Origin: Dasypus novemcinctus
Taxonomy: Eukaryota > Chordata > Mammalia > Cingulata > Dasypodidae
Assembly: GCF_030445035.2 (NCBI RefSeq)
Contig: NC_080683.1
Location: forward strand, 121,567,225 to 121,631,224
Length of the DNA stretch: 64,000 bases
Direction of reading: 5' to 3'
In this document: one piece after another, positions 24,701 to 35,490 of the stretch
How positions within the stretch are numbered: the first letter of the stretch is position 1
Layout: each line of letters begins with the position of its first letter
The notes under the pieces: model-generated
The model's input: the letters and a program-made list of their open reading frames with translations, nothing else
Told to the model about the DNA's origin: nothing
Databases searched by the model: none
Position numbers and translations under genes: made by a program

Positions 24701-25789
24701 ACCAAAGTTCACCATTTCACACAATTCAATACCATTCAGAAGCTTGAAAACATACACTGGCATCAAATAAATGGACAAACACTAAAGATCCATGGCACAC
24801 AGACAGAAACACAAAGCCCATTAATTTTATTCATAATTTTCAGTTCTCTGGTATACCAATTTTTGAGCTTTTTAATTTTTACTTCTATTTCTAGGAGGTT
24901 TCTTTGTTTAACTTCTGGAAACTGCTGTTATAGGCTATGGGGGAGGGTTTTATCTTTCTTTAATGCATATCAGGGGAATGAGTTACCAGCTAATTAACTA
25001 TTGCAACCTTAGATAGGGAGAACGTCTAACAGGGCTCTTTGCCTACCCTTGCTGTTTACAAAACACACTTAATTGTAATCCAGCATTAAAATTAAAAGGC
25101 ATTTCTGGCTAAACTTCTCCATTGCTCAAGTCATATTCAGGCTAAGCATTATCACAAAAACCAATTTATTTTTCTGTAACCAAGATGTTTCAAATTTAGA
25201 CCAATCCTTCAGGATGCATCCTAGTGAAAACACTGTGATGCTGATGCCTCATTTCCTGTGGCAGTGGAGAGAGAAAAAGAGAGCAGTCAAATTAAAAGCA
25301 CAAGGGGCAGCAGGTTTTTTTCTTAAAGTGAGGTAGGGAGTGGGACTTAAACCCATCAATTCCTCTCCCACTGTAACCAAACCTTTCTATGTTAGTGAAG
25401 GCAAACCTGATGCTAATCCACAGTTAGCTAAAACCAAACATCAGGCTTTTTTGTTGTTGTTGTTCTTTTCAGACCTGGAGAAGACAACTTGCCCTCGAAC
25501 TTATGGAGGTGCTAGGGTCCATTTGGGAGCTGATCAGGGCCCCCTTCTAATGTTTACAATTAGGCTTTTCTTACACTATGCCCCTGGGGGTCTACCTGTC
25601 TGGCATGTGGAGCTTCTTTTTCATTCTCAGGATTTCCTTTTAGATGCTTCAGTGCATCTGTTTTTTTCCTGGGAGGGCTCTGGCAGAGCCCACAACCTCT
25701 TTCTAGACTAAAAGGGGTCCAGGGGCACCCTGGGCAGGGGATTCACCTGGGCCTTCCTGGCTTCCTCAGAGGCATCCAAAAGGGGCAAT

Positions 25790-26140
25790 GAAATGCTGCT
25801 GTCTCAAGGGGTTAGAAAGGGCTATAACAGTTTGTTTGGGTGGCTGACTGAAACATGGATGAAAAGATGGCCCAGCACATCTGAGGTTGAGATGCCCAAT
25901 TTTCCCTGGTACACAGTAGAAGCAGGAATTCAAAGTCTTAGGGAGATTGGAATGCTAGAGTGGATTTACCATTTGAGAGCTGCCTACCCACCCCAGGAAT
26001 TTCCAGAGAACACACCTTTAACCAGGACTGTGAGGAATAAATTTGTAAGACTAACTCCATCTTCCCTGAAGAGCTCTGTGGTTGCTCTTCTCTGTAGTCC
26101 AGATATTACTGTAGGGAGGGCTGTAAAGGATTTATAATCC
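25790..26140 (+). pseudogene. ERV-L gag C-terminal relic
   Basis: A 114-codon frame contains FGWLTETWMKRWPS, FPWYTVEAGIQ and VRNKFVRLTPSSLKS, placed just before the protease. The position and the Trp/Pro-rich character fit ERV-L gag. It is separated from the 5' gag piece by the class I insertion. Confidence 0.5.
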
Positions 26141-26497
26141 TTAAACATTATGGGGATGACTGGGTGTCAGTCTCATAAAAATCAAGTATCAGCAATTAAT
26201 CACCAAAATCAAGGTGGGCATGGCTACTGCAATGAAAGGCAGATTCAAAAAAGCACTCAGAATAGTCTGAGTTGTGTAGAGTTATGGTATTCACTAATAC
26301 ATCATGGGATATCTAGAACTGAAATAGACAGGTAGTCTACAAATTTCTTCTGGATCTGTATAAACAGAAGAGTTCTAGGTCGAGTGAACACTAAATCAAA
26401 TTACAGACACAGAAAATAACAGCTCCTTAATCAATTTCCAGACTTGAAACAGTTTACAGACCCAGAGTCCCTTGAATGAGGAGGAGGCCAGGTTTCC

Positions 26498-26914
26498 TTG
26501 GAGAAGGGTCCAGTTAAACTGCCCAGAATTTATACTATTAATCTTCCTCCCACTTTTCCCCAAAGAAATCTGTGGCCTTTTACCAGAGTAACTGTGCATT
26601 GGGGGAAAAGAAATGATCAGACATTTCAGGGATTATTAGACACTGGCTCAGAAGTGACATTAATTCCAGGAGACCCAAAACATCACTGTGGTCCACCAGT
26701 CAGAGTAGGGGCTTATGGAGGTCATGTGATTAATGGAGTTTTAGCTCAGGTCCATCTAACAGTTGGTCCAGTGGGTCCCTGGATCCATTCTGTGGTTATT
26801 TCCCCAGTTCCAGAATGCATAATAGGAATAGACACACTCATTAACTGGCAGAATCCCCACATTGGATCCCTGACTTGTGGAGTGAGGGCTATTATGGTTG
26901 GAAAGGCCAAGTGA
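26498..26914 (+). pseudogene. ERV-L aspartic protease relic
   Basis: A 138-codon open frame holds the retroviral protease active site LLDTGSEVTLIPG (Asp codon at 26639-26641) and the later flap and C-terminal segments ending ECIIGIDTLINW, which resembles the protease IIG(R/I)D motif. The active-site triad DTG is intact, but the frame is cut from both gag and RT by stops. Confidence 0.8.
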
Positions 26915-26919
26915 AAGCC

Positions 26920-27690
26920 ACTAGAACTGCCCCTTTCTAGCAAAATAATAAACTAAAAGCAATACTGGATTCCTGGAGGGATTGTAGAAATTAGTGCAAC
27001 CATTAAGGATTTGAAGGATGCAGGGGTGGTCATTCCTACCACATCCCCACCCAACTCTCCTATTTGGCCTGTACAGAAAACAGACGGATTTTGGAGGATG
27101 ACAGTAGATTATCATAAACTTAACCAGGTGGCAAATCCAATTGCAGCTGCTGTCTCAGATGTGGTATCATTGCTTGAGTAAATCAAGATGTCCCCTGGTA
27201 CCTGGTATGCAACTGTTGGTTTGGTGATTGGCTTTTTTCTCAATTGCTATTAGTAAGGACCACCAGAAACAGTTTGCTTTCAGCTGGCAAGGACAGCAGT
27301 ATACCTTCACTGTCCTGCCTCAGGGGAATATCAACTCTCCAGTCCTATGTTCTAATATTGTCCACAAGAATTTTAATCATCTCTCCCTCCCACGAGGCAT
27401 CACACTAGTCCATTATATTGGTGATCTCAAGTTGATAGAACCTAGTGAGCAAGAACTCTAGACTTATTGGTAAGGCATTTGTGTGAGAGATGAAGGCAGA
27501 TAAATACAACTAAAATACAAGGTCCTTCCACCTCAATGAAATTTCTAAGTGTCCAGTGGTTGGGGCATGTCAAGATATCCCTTATAAAGTGAAGGATAAG
27601 CTGTTGCATCTGGCCCCTCCTACCACTAAAAAGAAGGCACAACACTTAGTTGGTCTCTTCGCATTTTGGAGACAACACATACCTCATTTG
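26920..27690 (+). pseudogene. ERV-L reverse transcriptase relic
   Basis: RT landmarks appear in order across several frames: [38 protein letters not shown], and [17 protein letters not shown] at about 27408-27458. In-frame stops lie near 26950 and 27180, and the frame changes after 27461. The catalytic motif is YIGD, so the first aspartate has been replaced by glycine. Confidence 0.8.
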
Positions 27691-27699
27691 GATGTGCTG

Positions 27700-28560
27700 C
27701 TCCAGCCTTTTTACCAGATGACCAGAAACCTGCTAGTTTTGATTGGGGACCAGAACAAGAAGAGGCTCTGCATCAGGTCCAGGCTGCTGTGCAAGCTGCA
27801 CTACCACTTGGGCCATATGATCCAGCAGATCCAGTGGTGCTGGAAGTTTCTGTGGCAAATAGAGGTGATGTGTGGCGACTTTGGCAGGTCCCTATAGGAG
27901 AATCACAATGCAGACCCTTAAGATTTTGGAGCCAAGCCCTGCCATTCTCTGCAGATAACTACTCTCCTTTTGAAAAACAGCTTTTGGCCTGCTGCTAGCC
28001 TTAGTGAAGAATGAACGTTTAACCATGGACCATCAAGTTACCATAAGACCTGAGTTGCCTATCATGAGCTGGGTATTGTCTGACCCACAAAACCATAAAG
28101 TTGGGCATGCACAGCAGCATTCTGTAATAAAGTGAAGTGGTACATACAAGCTAGGGCTCGAGTGAGTCCTGAAGGCCTGAGTAAGTTACATGAGGAAGTA
28201 GCCCAAATGCCCATGGTCACCTCCCCTGGCATGTTTCCTTCTCTTTCCCAGCTCACAGCTTTGACCTCTTAGGGAGTCCCTTACAATCAGTTGACTGAGG
28301 AAGAGAAATCTTGGGCTTGATTTACAGATGGTTCTGCACGATATGCAGGTACCACCCAAAAGTGGACAGCTGCAGCATTGCAGTCTCTTTCTGGGACATC
28401 CCTGAAGGACAGCGGTGAAGGCAAATCCACCCAGTGGGCAGAACTTCAAGCAGTGCACCTGATTGTTCATTTTGCTTGGAAGAAGAAATGGCCAGAGGTG
28501 CATCTGTACACTGAGTCATAGGCTGTTGTCAATGGTTTGGCTGGATGGTCAGGGAATTGA
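27700..28560 (+). pseudogene. ERV-L RT connection and RNase H relic
   Basis: The connection region (QALPFSADNYSPFEKQLLAC at about 27940-27995) leads to RNase H with FTDGSARYAG at about 28318 and QWAELQAVHLIVHFAW, supplying the first Asp and the Glu. The third acidic segment (LYTES) has Glu in place of the usual Asp. A SINE inserted at 28623 splits RNase H from integrase. Confidence 0.7.
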
Positions 28561-28622
28561 AAGGAACATGGAAAATTAATGGCAAAGAGGTCTTGGGTAG
28601 AGGTATGTGGATAGAATTTTTT

Positions 28623-28994
28623 TTTTTAAGCATTTATTTTTTTATTTATTTAATTCCCCTCCCCTCCCCTGGTTGTCTGTTTTGTGTCTTTTTGCTGCGT
28701 CTTGTTTCTTTGTCCGCTTCTGTTGTCGTCAGCAGCACGGGAAGTGTGGGTGGCACCATTCCTCAGCAGGCTGCACTTTTTTTCACGCTGGGCGGCTCTC
28801 CTTATGGGTGCACTCCTTGCGCGTGGGGCTCCCCTTCACGGGGGACACCCCTATGTGGCACGGCACTCCTTGTGCGCATCAGCACTGCGCATGGGTCAGT
28901 TCCACACGGATCAAGGAGGCCCCGGGGTTTGAACCGTGGGCCTCCCATGTGGTAGACGGACACCCTAACCACTGGGCCAAAGTCTGTTTCCCAG
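28623..28994 (-). repeat. tRNA-derived SINE (DAS type), minus strand
   Basis: Same family as 38025-38399, inserted between the ERV-L RNase H and integrase. The target duplication tagaattttt is seen at 28612-28621 and 28995-29004. Confidence 0.88.
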
Positions 28995-29009
28995 TAGAAT
29001 TTTTTGAGT

Positions 29010-29850
29010 AGGCAAAAAACATGAAAATATTTGTGCCCATGTGAATGCTTATCAGAGTGTGACTTCAGCAGAGGAAGATTTTAATAATCAAGTGAACAAG
29101 ATGACCTGCTCTGTGGCTAATATTCAGCTTCTTTCCCCACCCACTCCTGTCATTGCCCAATGGGCTCATGAACAAAGTGGCCATGGTGATAGGGACGGTG
29201 GTTATGCATGGGCTCAGCAACACAGACTTCCCCTCACCAAGGCTTACTTGGCTAGAGCCAATGCTGAGTGCCCAATCTGTCAGAAGCGGAGGCTCACACT
29301 CAGCCCCTGATATGGCATCATTCCCTGAGGTGACCAAACTGCCACCTGGTGCAGGTTGACTATATTGGACCTCTTCCACCACAGAAAGGGCAGTGATTTG
29401 TTTTAACTGGAATAGACAATATTATGAATATGGGTTTGCATTTCCTGCATGCAATGCTTCTTCCAAAACTACTATCTGTGGACTTACTGAATGTCTTATC
29501 TACTGCCATGGCATCCCACACAGCTTTGCTTCTGATCAAGGAAATCATTTCACAGCAAATGATGTTTGGGAATGGGCACCTGCCCATGGAATTCACTGGT
29601 CATACTATGTTCCCCATCACCCTGAAGCAGCTGGATTGATAGAACAGTGGAATAGCCTTTTGAAGAATCAATTACAGCACCAACTAGGTGATAGTACATT
29701 TCAGGGCTGGGGCAATGTTCTCCAGGAGGCCGTGTATGCTCCATATGAGCATCCACTCTTTGGTGCTGTTTCTCCCATAAACAGGGTCCATGGGTCCAGG
29801 AATCAGGGGGTGGAAATGGAAGTGGCACCAACTCACAATTACTCCTAGTG
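29010..29850 (+). pseudogene. ERV-L integrase relic with intact DD35E residues
   Basis: The HHCC zinc domain is visible (HEQSGH then CPICQ). The core supplies VDYIGPLPP (first Asp, about 29356), DQGNHFTANDVW (second Asp) and EAAGLIEQWN, in which the last Glu is exactly 35 residues after the second Asp. The frames shift between 29310 and 29393. The residues are preserved but the gene is broken. Confidence 0.8.
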
Positions 29851-30245
29851 ACCCACTAGGAAAATTTTTGTTTCTTGTCCTTGCAACCTCAAACTCTGCT
29901 GGTCTACTGGTTTTAGTCCCAAAAGGAGGAGTGCTGTCACCGGGAAACACAAAAATTATTCCATTGCACTGGAAGTTAAAACGGCCACCTGGTCACTTTG
30001 GGCTCTTCTTACCTCTGAATCAACAGTCAAAGAAGGGAATTACTGTACTGGTTGGGGTGATTGATCCTGACTATCAAGGGGAAATAGGACTGCATCTACA
30101 TAACGGGGGTAAAGAAGAATTTGCCTGGAATACAGGAGATCCTCTGGGGCATCTCCTAGTACTGCCATGTCTGGTGATTAAGGTCAATGGAAAATTGCAA
30201 CAACCCAATCCAAGCAGGACTAACAATGACTCAGAACCTTCATGA
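29851..30245 (+). pseudogene. ERV-L dUTPase domain relic
   Basis: The open frame 29790-30245 encodes a dUTPase-like fold downstream of integrase: LVLVPKGGVLSPGNTKII (start of the beta barrel), GVIDPDYQGEIGL (motif 3, with the tyrosine and aspartates used for uracil binding) and QQPNPS near the end. A dUTPase C-terminal to integrase is a known trait of ERV-L. It hydrolyses dUTP and limits uracil entry into viral DNA. This is one of the better preserved pieces of the provirus. Confidence 0.82.
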
Positions 30246-30718
30246 ATGAAGGTTTGGGTCACCCCACCAGGCAAAGAACCACAGTCAACTGAAGTGCTTG
30301 CTGAGGGTAATGGAAACATGGAATGAGTAGTGGAAGAAGGTAGTGATAAATATGAACTTCAACCATGTGACCAGTTATAGAAATGAGGATATAATTGTCA
30401 TGAATCTTTCTTCCTTGTTTCATTATGATGATGATTATATATGTACACAAAACAAATTTCTTTGTCTTCTTCCCAGAACTTTCCCCTTATCATATAACAA
30501 GTTGTATACATTTCATGTCATAATTTTTGAGGATGTCAAGTTTGAGAGTGAATATTACCCAAGAACTTGCACCCTATTTGATTGGAATTAACATGTTTCT
30601 GATTGTAGGCAGGAGAGTTAGACATTATTAGGTGGAAATATATGTATATGCATGTCTGTTATTGTTTTTACTTAGAGACTAAGTATGTTTTAAGGTAATG
30701 TGTATGGTTGCCAAGTTG
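30246..30718 (+). other. ERV-L region between dUTPase and 3' LTR; no env
   Basis: About 470 bases, AT-rich, without an envelope-like frame. Absence of env is normal for ERV-L. Confidence 0.6.
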
Positions 30719-30731
30719 ACAAGGGGTGGAC
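30719..30731 (+). promoter_or_regulatory. ERV-L polypurine tract
   Basis: The purine-rich run acaaggggtggac lies immediately before the 3' LTR, the position used for plus-strand priming. Confidence 0.55.
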
Positions 30732-31174
30732 TGTGATGGTTAGGCTATCCAGGTAATTGTGTCCAGCTGTTCGGTCAAGCAAGCACTGGGCTAAATGAGA
30801 TACAAGGACATTTATGGACTTTAGTCACCATTGACTTCACTGCAGTGGTAAATCATAGATAGCTGATTACAGCTACATCAATCAGGGAGATTGCCATCAG
30901 CAATGAGTGATGCTTTAGCCAATCAATTGAATGTCTTAAAAGGGGAAGTGATCCCAGCATTGAATGAGAATTTCTCAGCTCATCTTTGGACAGCCAACAT
31001 CTCCCAGAACTCATCAAGGACTTCACTGGACTTTATTGGAGCCCTTGGTTGCAGCCTGCCTGTGGAACCTAGACTTGTGCATCCCCACCATCACATGAGA
31101 GACCCATAAAATCACATACTATTGACAGATATCTCTTGTTGATTCTGTTTACCTAGAGAACCCTGACTAATACT
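30732..31174 (+). repeat. ERV-L 3' LTR
   Basis: 443 bases, the partner of 17830-18287. Its last base is T where the 5' LTR has A, so the terminal CA is mutated. It is preceded by the purine-rich aaggggtgga. Confidence 0.88.
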
Positions 31175-31179
31175 GTATC
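31175..31179. repeat. ERV-L target-site duplication, right copy (gtatc)
   Basis: Matches 17825-17829. It is followed directly by minus-strand L1 ORF2 sequence. Confidence 0.75.
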
Positions 31180-33866
31180 CTAGAGTCTAAGGTGAGTCTC
31201 TTGCAGACAGCATATAGATGGCTTATATTTTCTTATCCATAGAACCAGTCTGTTTTTTTATTGGAGAGTTTAATCCATTAATATCCAATGTTATTTCTGT
31301 AAAGACAGTTCTTATTTCACCCATTGACCATTGGGTTTTATCTATCTTATTTCATTTTTACCATTCTTTTGAGACTTTTAGTTACTTCTACTGATATACT
31401 CTTCATTTCTAGACTCTCTTCCAAGCCTCTCTCTCCTGCCTTTTCTTTTCAGACTGTGCACACCCTTTAGTATTTCAGGCAAAGCTGATTTCCTTGTTAT
31501 AACTAATCTCTCTCAGTTTCTGTTTATTTGTGAATATTCTAAACTTGCCTTCCTATTTGAAAGACAATTTTGCTGGATATAAGATGCTTGTCTGGAAGTT
31601 TTTCTCTTGCAGTACCTTAAATACATCATACCATTGCCTCCTTCCTCCATCATTTCTGATGCGAGATCAGCACTTAATCTTATTGGGTATCTCTTATATG
31701 TTATGCATTGCTTTTCTCTTGTTGCTCTCAGAATTCTCTGTCTTTGGCATTTCACATTCTGATTAGTATGTGTCTCAGAGTTGGTCTATTTGAATTTATT
31801 TAGATGTGAGTACATTATGCTTCTTGAACATGTGTATCTATGTCCTTCAATAGGGTTGGGAAATTTTACACCATTATTTCTTCAAATATTCCTTCTGCCC
31901 CTTTTCCCTTCTTTTCTCCTTCAGGGACACCCATGGCAGGTTTGCATGTCTCTTGGTCTCTTGCTGTCTTGTATTTCCCTGAGACTTTGTTCAATTTTTT
32001 CCATTCTTTTCCTCATCTGTTCTTTTGTATGTTCACTTTTGAAGGCCATGTCTTCAGGCTCATTGATTCTTTCTTCTGCCTCCTCAAACATGCTGTTATA
32101 TGACTCCAGCATATTTTTTTTTTATTTTTTAACGTTTTTTTTTAATTTCTCTCCCCTCCTCCCCAGTTGTCTGCTCTCTGTGTCCATTCACTGTGTATTC
32201 TTCCATGTCTGCTTGTATTCTTGTCAGCAGCACTGGGAATCTGTGTCTTTTTTTGTTCTGTCATCTTACTGCACCAGCTCTCTGTGTGCATGGTGCCATT
32301 CCTGAGCAGGCTGCATTTTTTTTGCACTAGGCGGCTCTCCTTACAGGACGCATTCCTTGCACATGGGGCTCCCCTACATGGGGACACCCCTGCATGGCAT
32401 GGCACTCCTTGCACACATCAGCACTCTGTGTGGGCCAGCTCATCGCATGGGTCAGGAGGCCCTGGGTTTGAACCTTGGACCTCCCATGTGGTAGGTGGAC
32501 ACCCTATCCATTGGGCCAAATCCACTTCCCTCCAATATATTTTTTACTTCATTTATTGTACCTTTCATTCCCATAAGATCTGCTATTTTTCTACGTATGC
32601 TTTCAAATTCTTCTTTGTGCTCATCCAATGTCTTCTTAACATGCTTAATCTCTTTACCCATCTCATTGAACTTATTAAGGAGATTTGTTTGAACATCAAT
32701 GATTAATTGTCTAAACTTCTTTATGTCATCTGGAGGCTTATCTTTTTCCTTTAACCGGGCCATATCTTCATCTTCTTGGCATGGATTATAAGTTTTTGTT
32801 GATGTCTTGGCATCTGGCTTACTAGATGTATTTATTCTGGGTACAGGTTCTCTCTTCTGTTTAGGGATTTCTTGCTATTTCTCCTTTGTTGTGTATTGTC
32901 TGTTGCCAAGAACAACATAAATGTTACATGCCAAAACTGGTTGTGTAGTAGGAGCCCAGGATATAGTTGGTGCTATAAACTGTGGAGGCTCAAGTTGCCC
33001 TTTTTGCCCCAGGTCTGATAAAGCATCTCCCACCATTCTCCTTTGCCAGGGGTAGGGACAGAGCCACAGCCATATATAATAATCCAAGTTGTGCAGGCCA
33101 AAACCATCTGTGGTTGTTCAGAGAGACTGATGAAGCTCAGAGGTGTGAACCCTTACTCCCCTGCCTGGGACGGGATGGAGCAGCAGGTGTGGATAGCAAT
33201 CTATGCCATGTGGGTCCAAAATGACTGCAGTTGCCCAGGTAGAATTCTGACTTTTCAGTCTGTGCCAGCCAAATGGACCTATAGTCAACCAGAGAAGCTG
33301 GTACAGGTCCCGCCAGCTTCTTCCATGCCCAAGGAGGGGCTCAAGCCTAGGCTAGGGCTGTGTTCTGGGTGGAAAGAAGCTGGTTCCTACTGTTACTTGA
33401 TTTTCAATCAGCCTGGCTTCCTCTTGTCCTGGGGATGGAGTCAAAATGGCAGCTACTGGCTTCTTTCTGATTTGAATATGTTCAAACTTCAGCTGTTCTT
33501 AGGGTTATACCTTAGCCAGCCAAATTTACTAATCAATAGCTGAAGTTAGTAACTGACCGTCTCTCCCTCCCTCATTTTTGGGAAATGGAGCCTCCGATTT
33601 CAGCCACAGAATATCTCATGAGATAGTTTGTCCCACCTGTGAAGTATGAACCCCAGCCTCTGTGGTGTGGAGTGCTCTACTCACAAACCTTCTCTGCAGA
33701 TGTGCAGTCTTCTCCTTCCATTCTTTCAAGGCTGTTGCAGGATACACTTCTGTTCTCCTGGAGCCCCCAAACAGGTGCTTTAAGTAGCTCTGGGTGATTA
33801 CTAACTATAGCACAAGGTGGCTATTGGAGCTCCTTACCCAGCTGCCATCTTGCTGGTTGTCCCCCA
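31180..33866 (-). mobile_element. Minus-strand L1: 5' UTR, ORF1 and start of ORF2
   Basis: Read right to left: an L1 5' end at about 33866 (minus strand gggggacaaccagcaagatgg), a 1.1-kb 5' UTR, ORF1 from 32763 (MARLKEKDKPPDD, a coiled coil with NEMGKEIKHVKKTL), interrupted by a SINE at 32120-32529, then the ORF1 C-terminal domain at 31755-31513 (ATREKQCITYK, RLSADLASEMME) and the first roughly 50 codons of ORF2 (LDINGLNSPIKK) up to 31180. The element resumes at 17829 on the far side of the ERV-L. It is frame-broken and inactive. Confidence 0.8.
32120..32529 (-). repeat. tRNA-derived SINE (DAS type), minus strand
   Basis: Inserted in ORF1 of the minus-strand L1. The flanks ctccagcatatttttt (32104-32119) and ctccaatatattttt (32530 onward) are an imperfect target duplication. 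Confidence 0.87.
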
Positions 33867-34175
33867 GAATGAGTCTTAATCCTCTTACTGGAGTCCATTA
33901 TGAGAATGAAATTCAGACAAAGAGAGAAAAAGCCATGGAAGCAAGCAGCTGAAATCAATTAAACCTAGGAAAGACAAGCAGATGCTAAATATGTTTTGTC
34001 ATGTGCCATAGAGCCAAAGATTGCCAGCAGCTGGCCTTGGGGAAGAAAGCATTGCCTTGATGATGCTTTGATTTGGACATTGCCCTCATCTCAAACTCTA
34101 AATTAATACATCCCCATTGTTTAAACTGATCCATTTCATGGTATCTGCTTCCAGGATTCTAGGTAGCTAAAACAA
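33867..34175 (+). repeat. MaLR-like LTR fragment (3' part)
   Basis: gagtcttaatcctcttactggagtcc and the end tggtatctgcttccaggattctaggtagctaaaaca match the same segments in the LTR at 35000-35490. The 5' part is cut off at the L1 5' end. Confidence 0.5.
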
Positions 34176-34990
34176 TGGGAAATGATGGCTGGCTGCTTGA
34201 TTTGATAAAGTAGCTTTATCAAAATGGGATTTACAAAGGAACAAACATCAAGACAACATTCCAGAACAAAAAGGTGGGAAGGAGCTTGTACTCTAAATCA
34301 GGCAGGGCTTTTAGATGTTCTATTACAAATAGAAGCAGAAGAAGTCCAAAGTCACACAACCATAACTGGTAACATTGTAAATAAACAACCATTTAACATT
34401 CCTGGATATTACCCTAAAAGCCTCTAGTAAATGAAAAATCATTTATTCTATATGCAAGGTATTTATGAAACCTCAGTAAAAATAGCACGAATCCATGGCA
34501 TTTAAGATTCAACTGACTCCCTGGATCCTCCACACTTCAGTATGGCAGAAGCTTCTCTTCAGGTGCATACAGCTGAGAGCACAGGACTTCCTGTCCACAC
34601 AGCTATCAGTCAAGGGTCATGGTATCTCCAAGGGAGGGGCAAGCCATCACTATTTCTCCTCCCCTCAGCTCTGTTCTTCATTACAGGCAAAAGCAGCTGA
34701 GAGATCTGTGCTATCTGACTTCACCCAATACCCACTACTAGGGCAGAAATTCTACCTCAGATGCAGCAGGCCAAGAATCCTAGGCCCCTGATCATATCCA
34801 CACCACCTCATTTGTAAAGGTAGATTCCATGCTGGTGAGACAAGCCTAGGAGATCAGAGGTACTGCCCCTGCCCATTGACCAGCTCATAAAAAGGGTGCC
34901 ACCCAGAGAAAAAACATATTGTCCATCCCCTGGAGCCAGAACAGTGGAACATAAATTTTGCCCAGTGGGGGAGTCAGGCTATAAGAACAG
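34176..34990. other. Unassigned non-coding stretch
   Basis: No gene or clear repeat was recognised. Short frames here lack support. Confidence 0.3.
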
Positions 34991-35490
34991 TGGGGCAGTT
35001 TGAGTCTTTGTGGACCCCAGAAAAATATGTTTTTAAGCTAATTCTTTCCCATAGGTGTAAAACCTATTGTGGATAGGACATTTTCATTAGATTCAATTGA
35101 GGGATCCTTCTTTTGACTAGATCACTTTGGTAGGGCATGATTCAGGGTGGGTCTTAATCCTCTTACTGGAGTCCTTTATAAAACTGGAGCAATACAAAGA
35201 GAGGAGGCCACAGACACAGAAAGAAGTCTCCAGAAGTTGAAATCAACAAACTTTGGAGAGAGAAAAACCACAGTCAGAGCAGCCAGAAGCTGAAAGCAGC
35301 AAGGCCCAGAAGGCCCAGGAGTCTGATAGCCCACAGCTGCAACTCAAGGAGAAAGGATGTCCTCATGCTGCCATGATTTGGACCCTTTCATGGCCTCACA
35401 ACTATAAGTTTTTAAACTAATGAATCCACATTGTAAAACCCAATCCACTTCTATTGCTCCCAAGCAACTTGTTAGCAAACTAAAACAGAG
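34991..35490 (+). repeat. MaLR-like LTR
   Basis: Begins cagtttgagtctttgtggac, contains gggtcttaatcctcttactg and tgaaatcaacaaactttgg, and ends gttagcaaactaaaacaga. Related copies lie at 33867-34175 (+), 44530-45020 (-), 45030-45220 (+) and 63447-63901 (-). The family name is uncertain. Confidence 0.55.

Larger units (their letters stand above)
18690..25300 (-). mobile_element. Class I ERV relic (minus strand) and other insertions inside the ERV-L
   Basis: This 6.6-kb block interrupts the ERV-L between its gag pieces. At its core, 21640 to 20760 on the minus strand reads as a class I (gammaretrovirus-like) pol tail. Near 18700-18790 the minus strand has an aataaatcttcc LTR-like polyadenylation region. 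Near 25250-25100 a minus-strand CILKDWSKFETSWLQKN segment resembles the N-terminal part of a class I gag. The sequence between about 21650 and 24700 is AT-rich, with several T-runs (21632, 23580, 24485), and I could not assign it. The outer boundaries are approximate. Confidence 0.55.
17830..31174 (+). mobile_element. ERV-L type endogenous retrovirus (class III) with dUTPase, two LTRs, nested insertions
   Basis: The provirus is bounded by two related LTRs (17830-18287 and 30732-31174), both starting TGTGATGGTTAGGCTAT and ending ..CTGACTAATACW, and by the 5-bp duplication gtatc on both sides (17825-17829 and 31175-31179). The primer-binding site just inside the 5' LTR, a polypurine tract before the 3' LTR, and the order gag, protease, RT, RNase H, integrase, dUTPase without env are the known plan of ERV-L. 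The interior (12.4 kb) is about twice the usual length because it holds a minus-strand class I ERV relic and two SINEs. Every gene is frame-broken, so it is a fossil. Confidence 0.88.
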
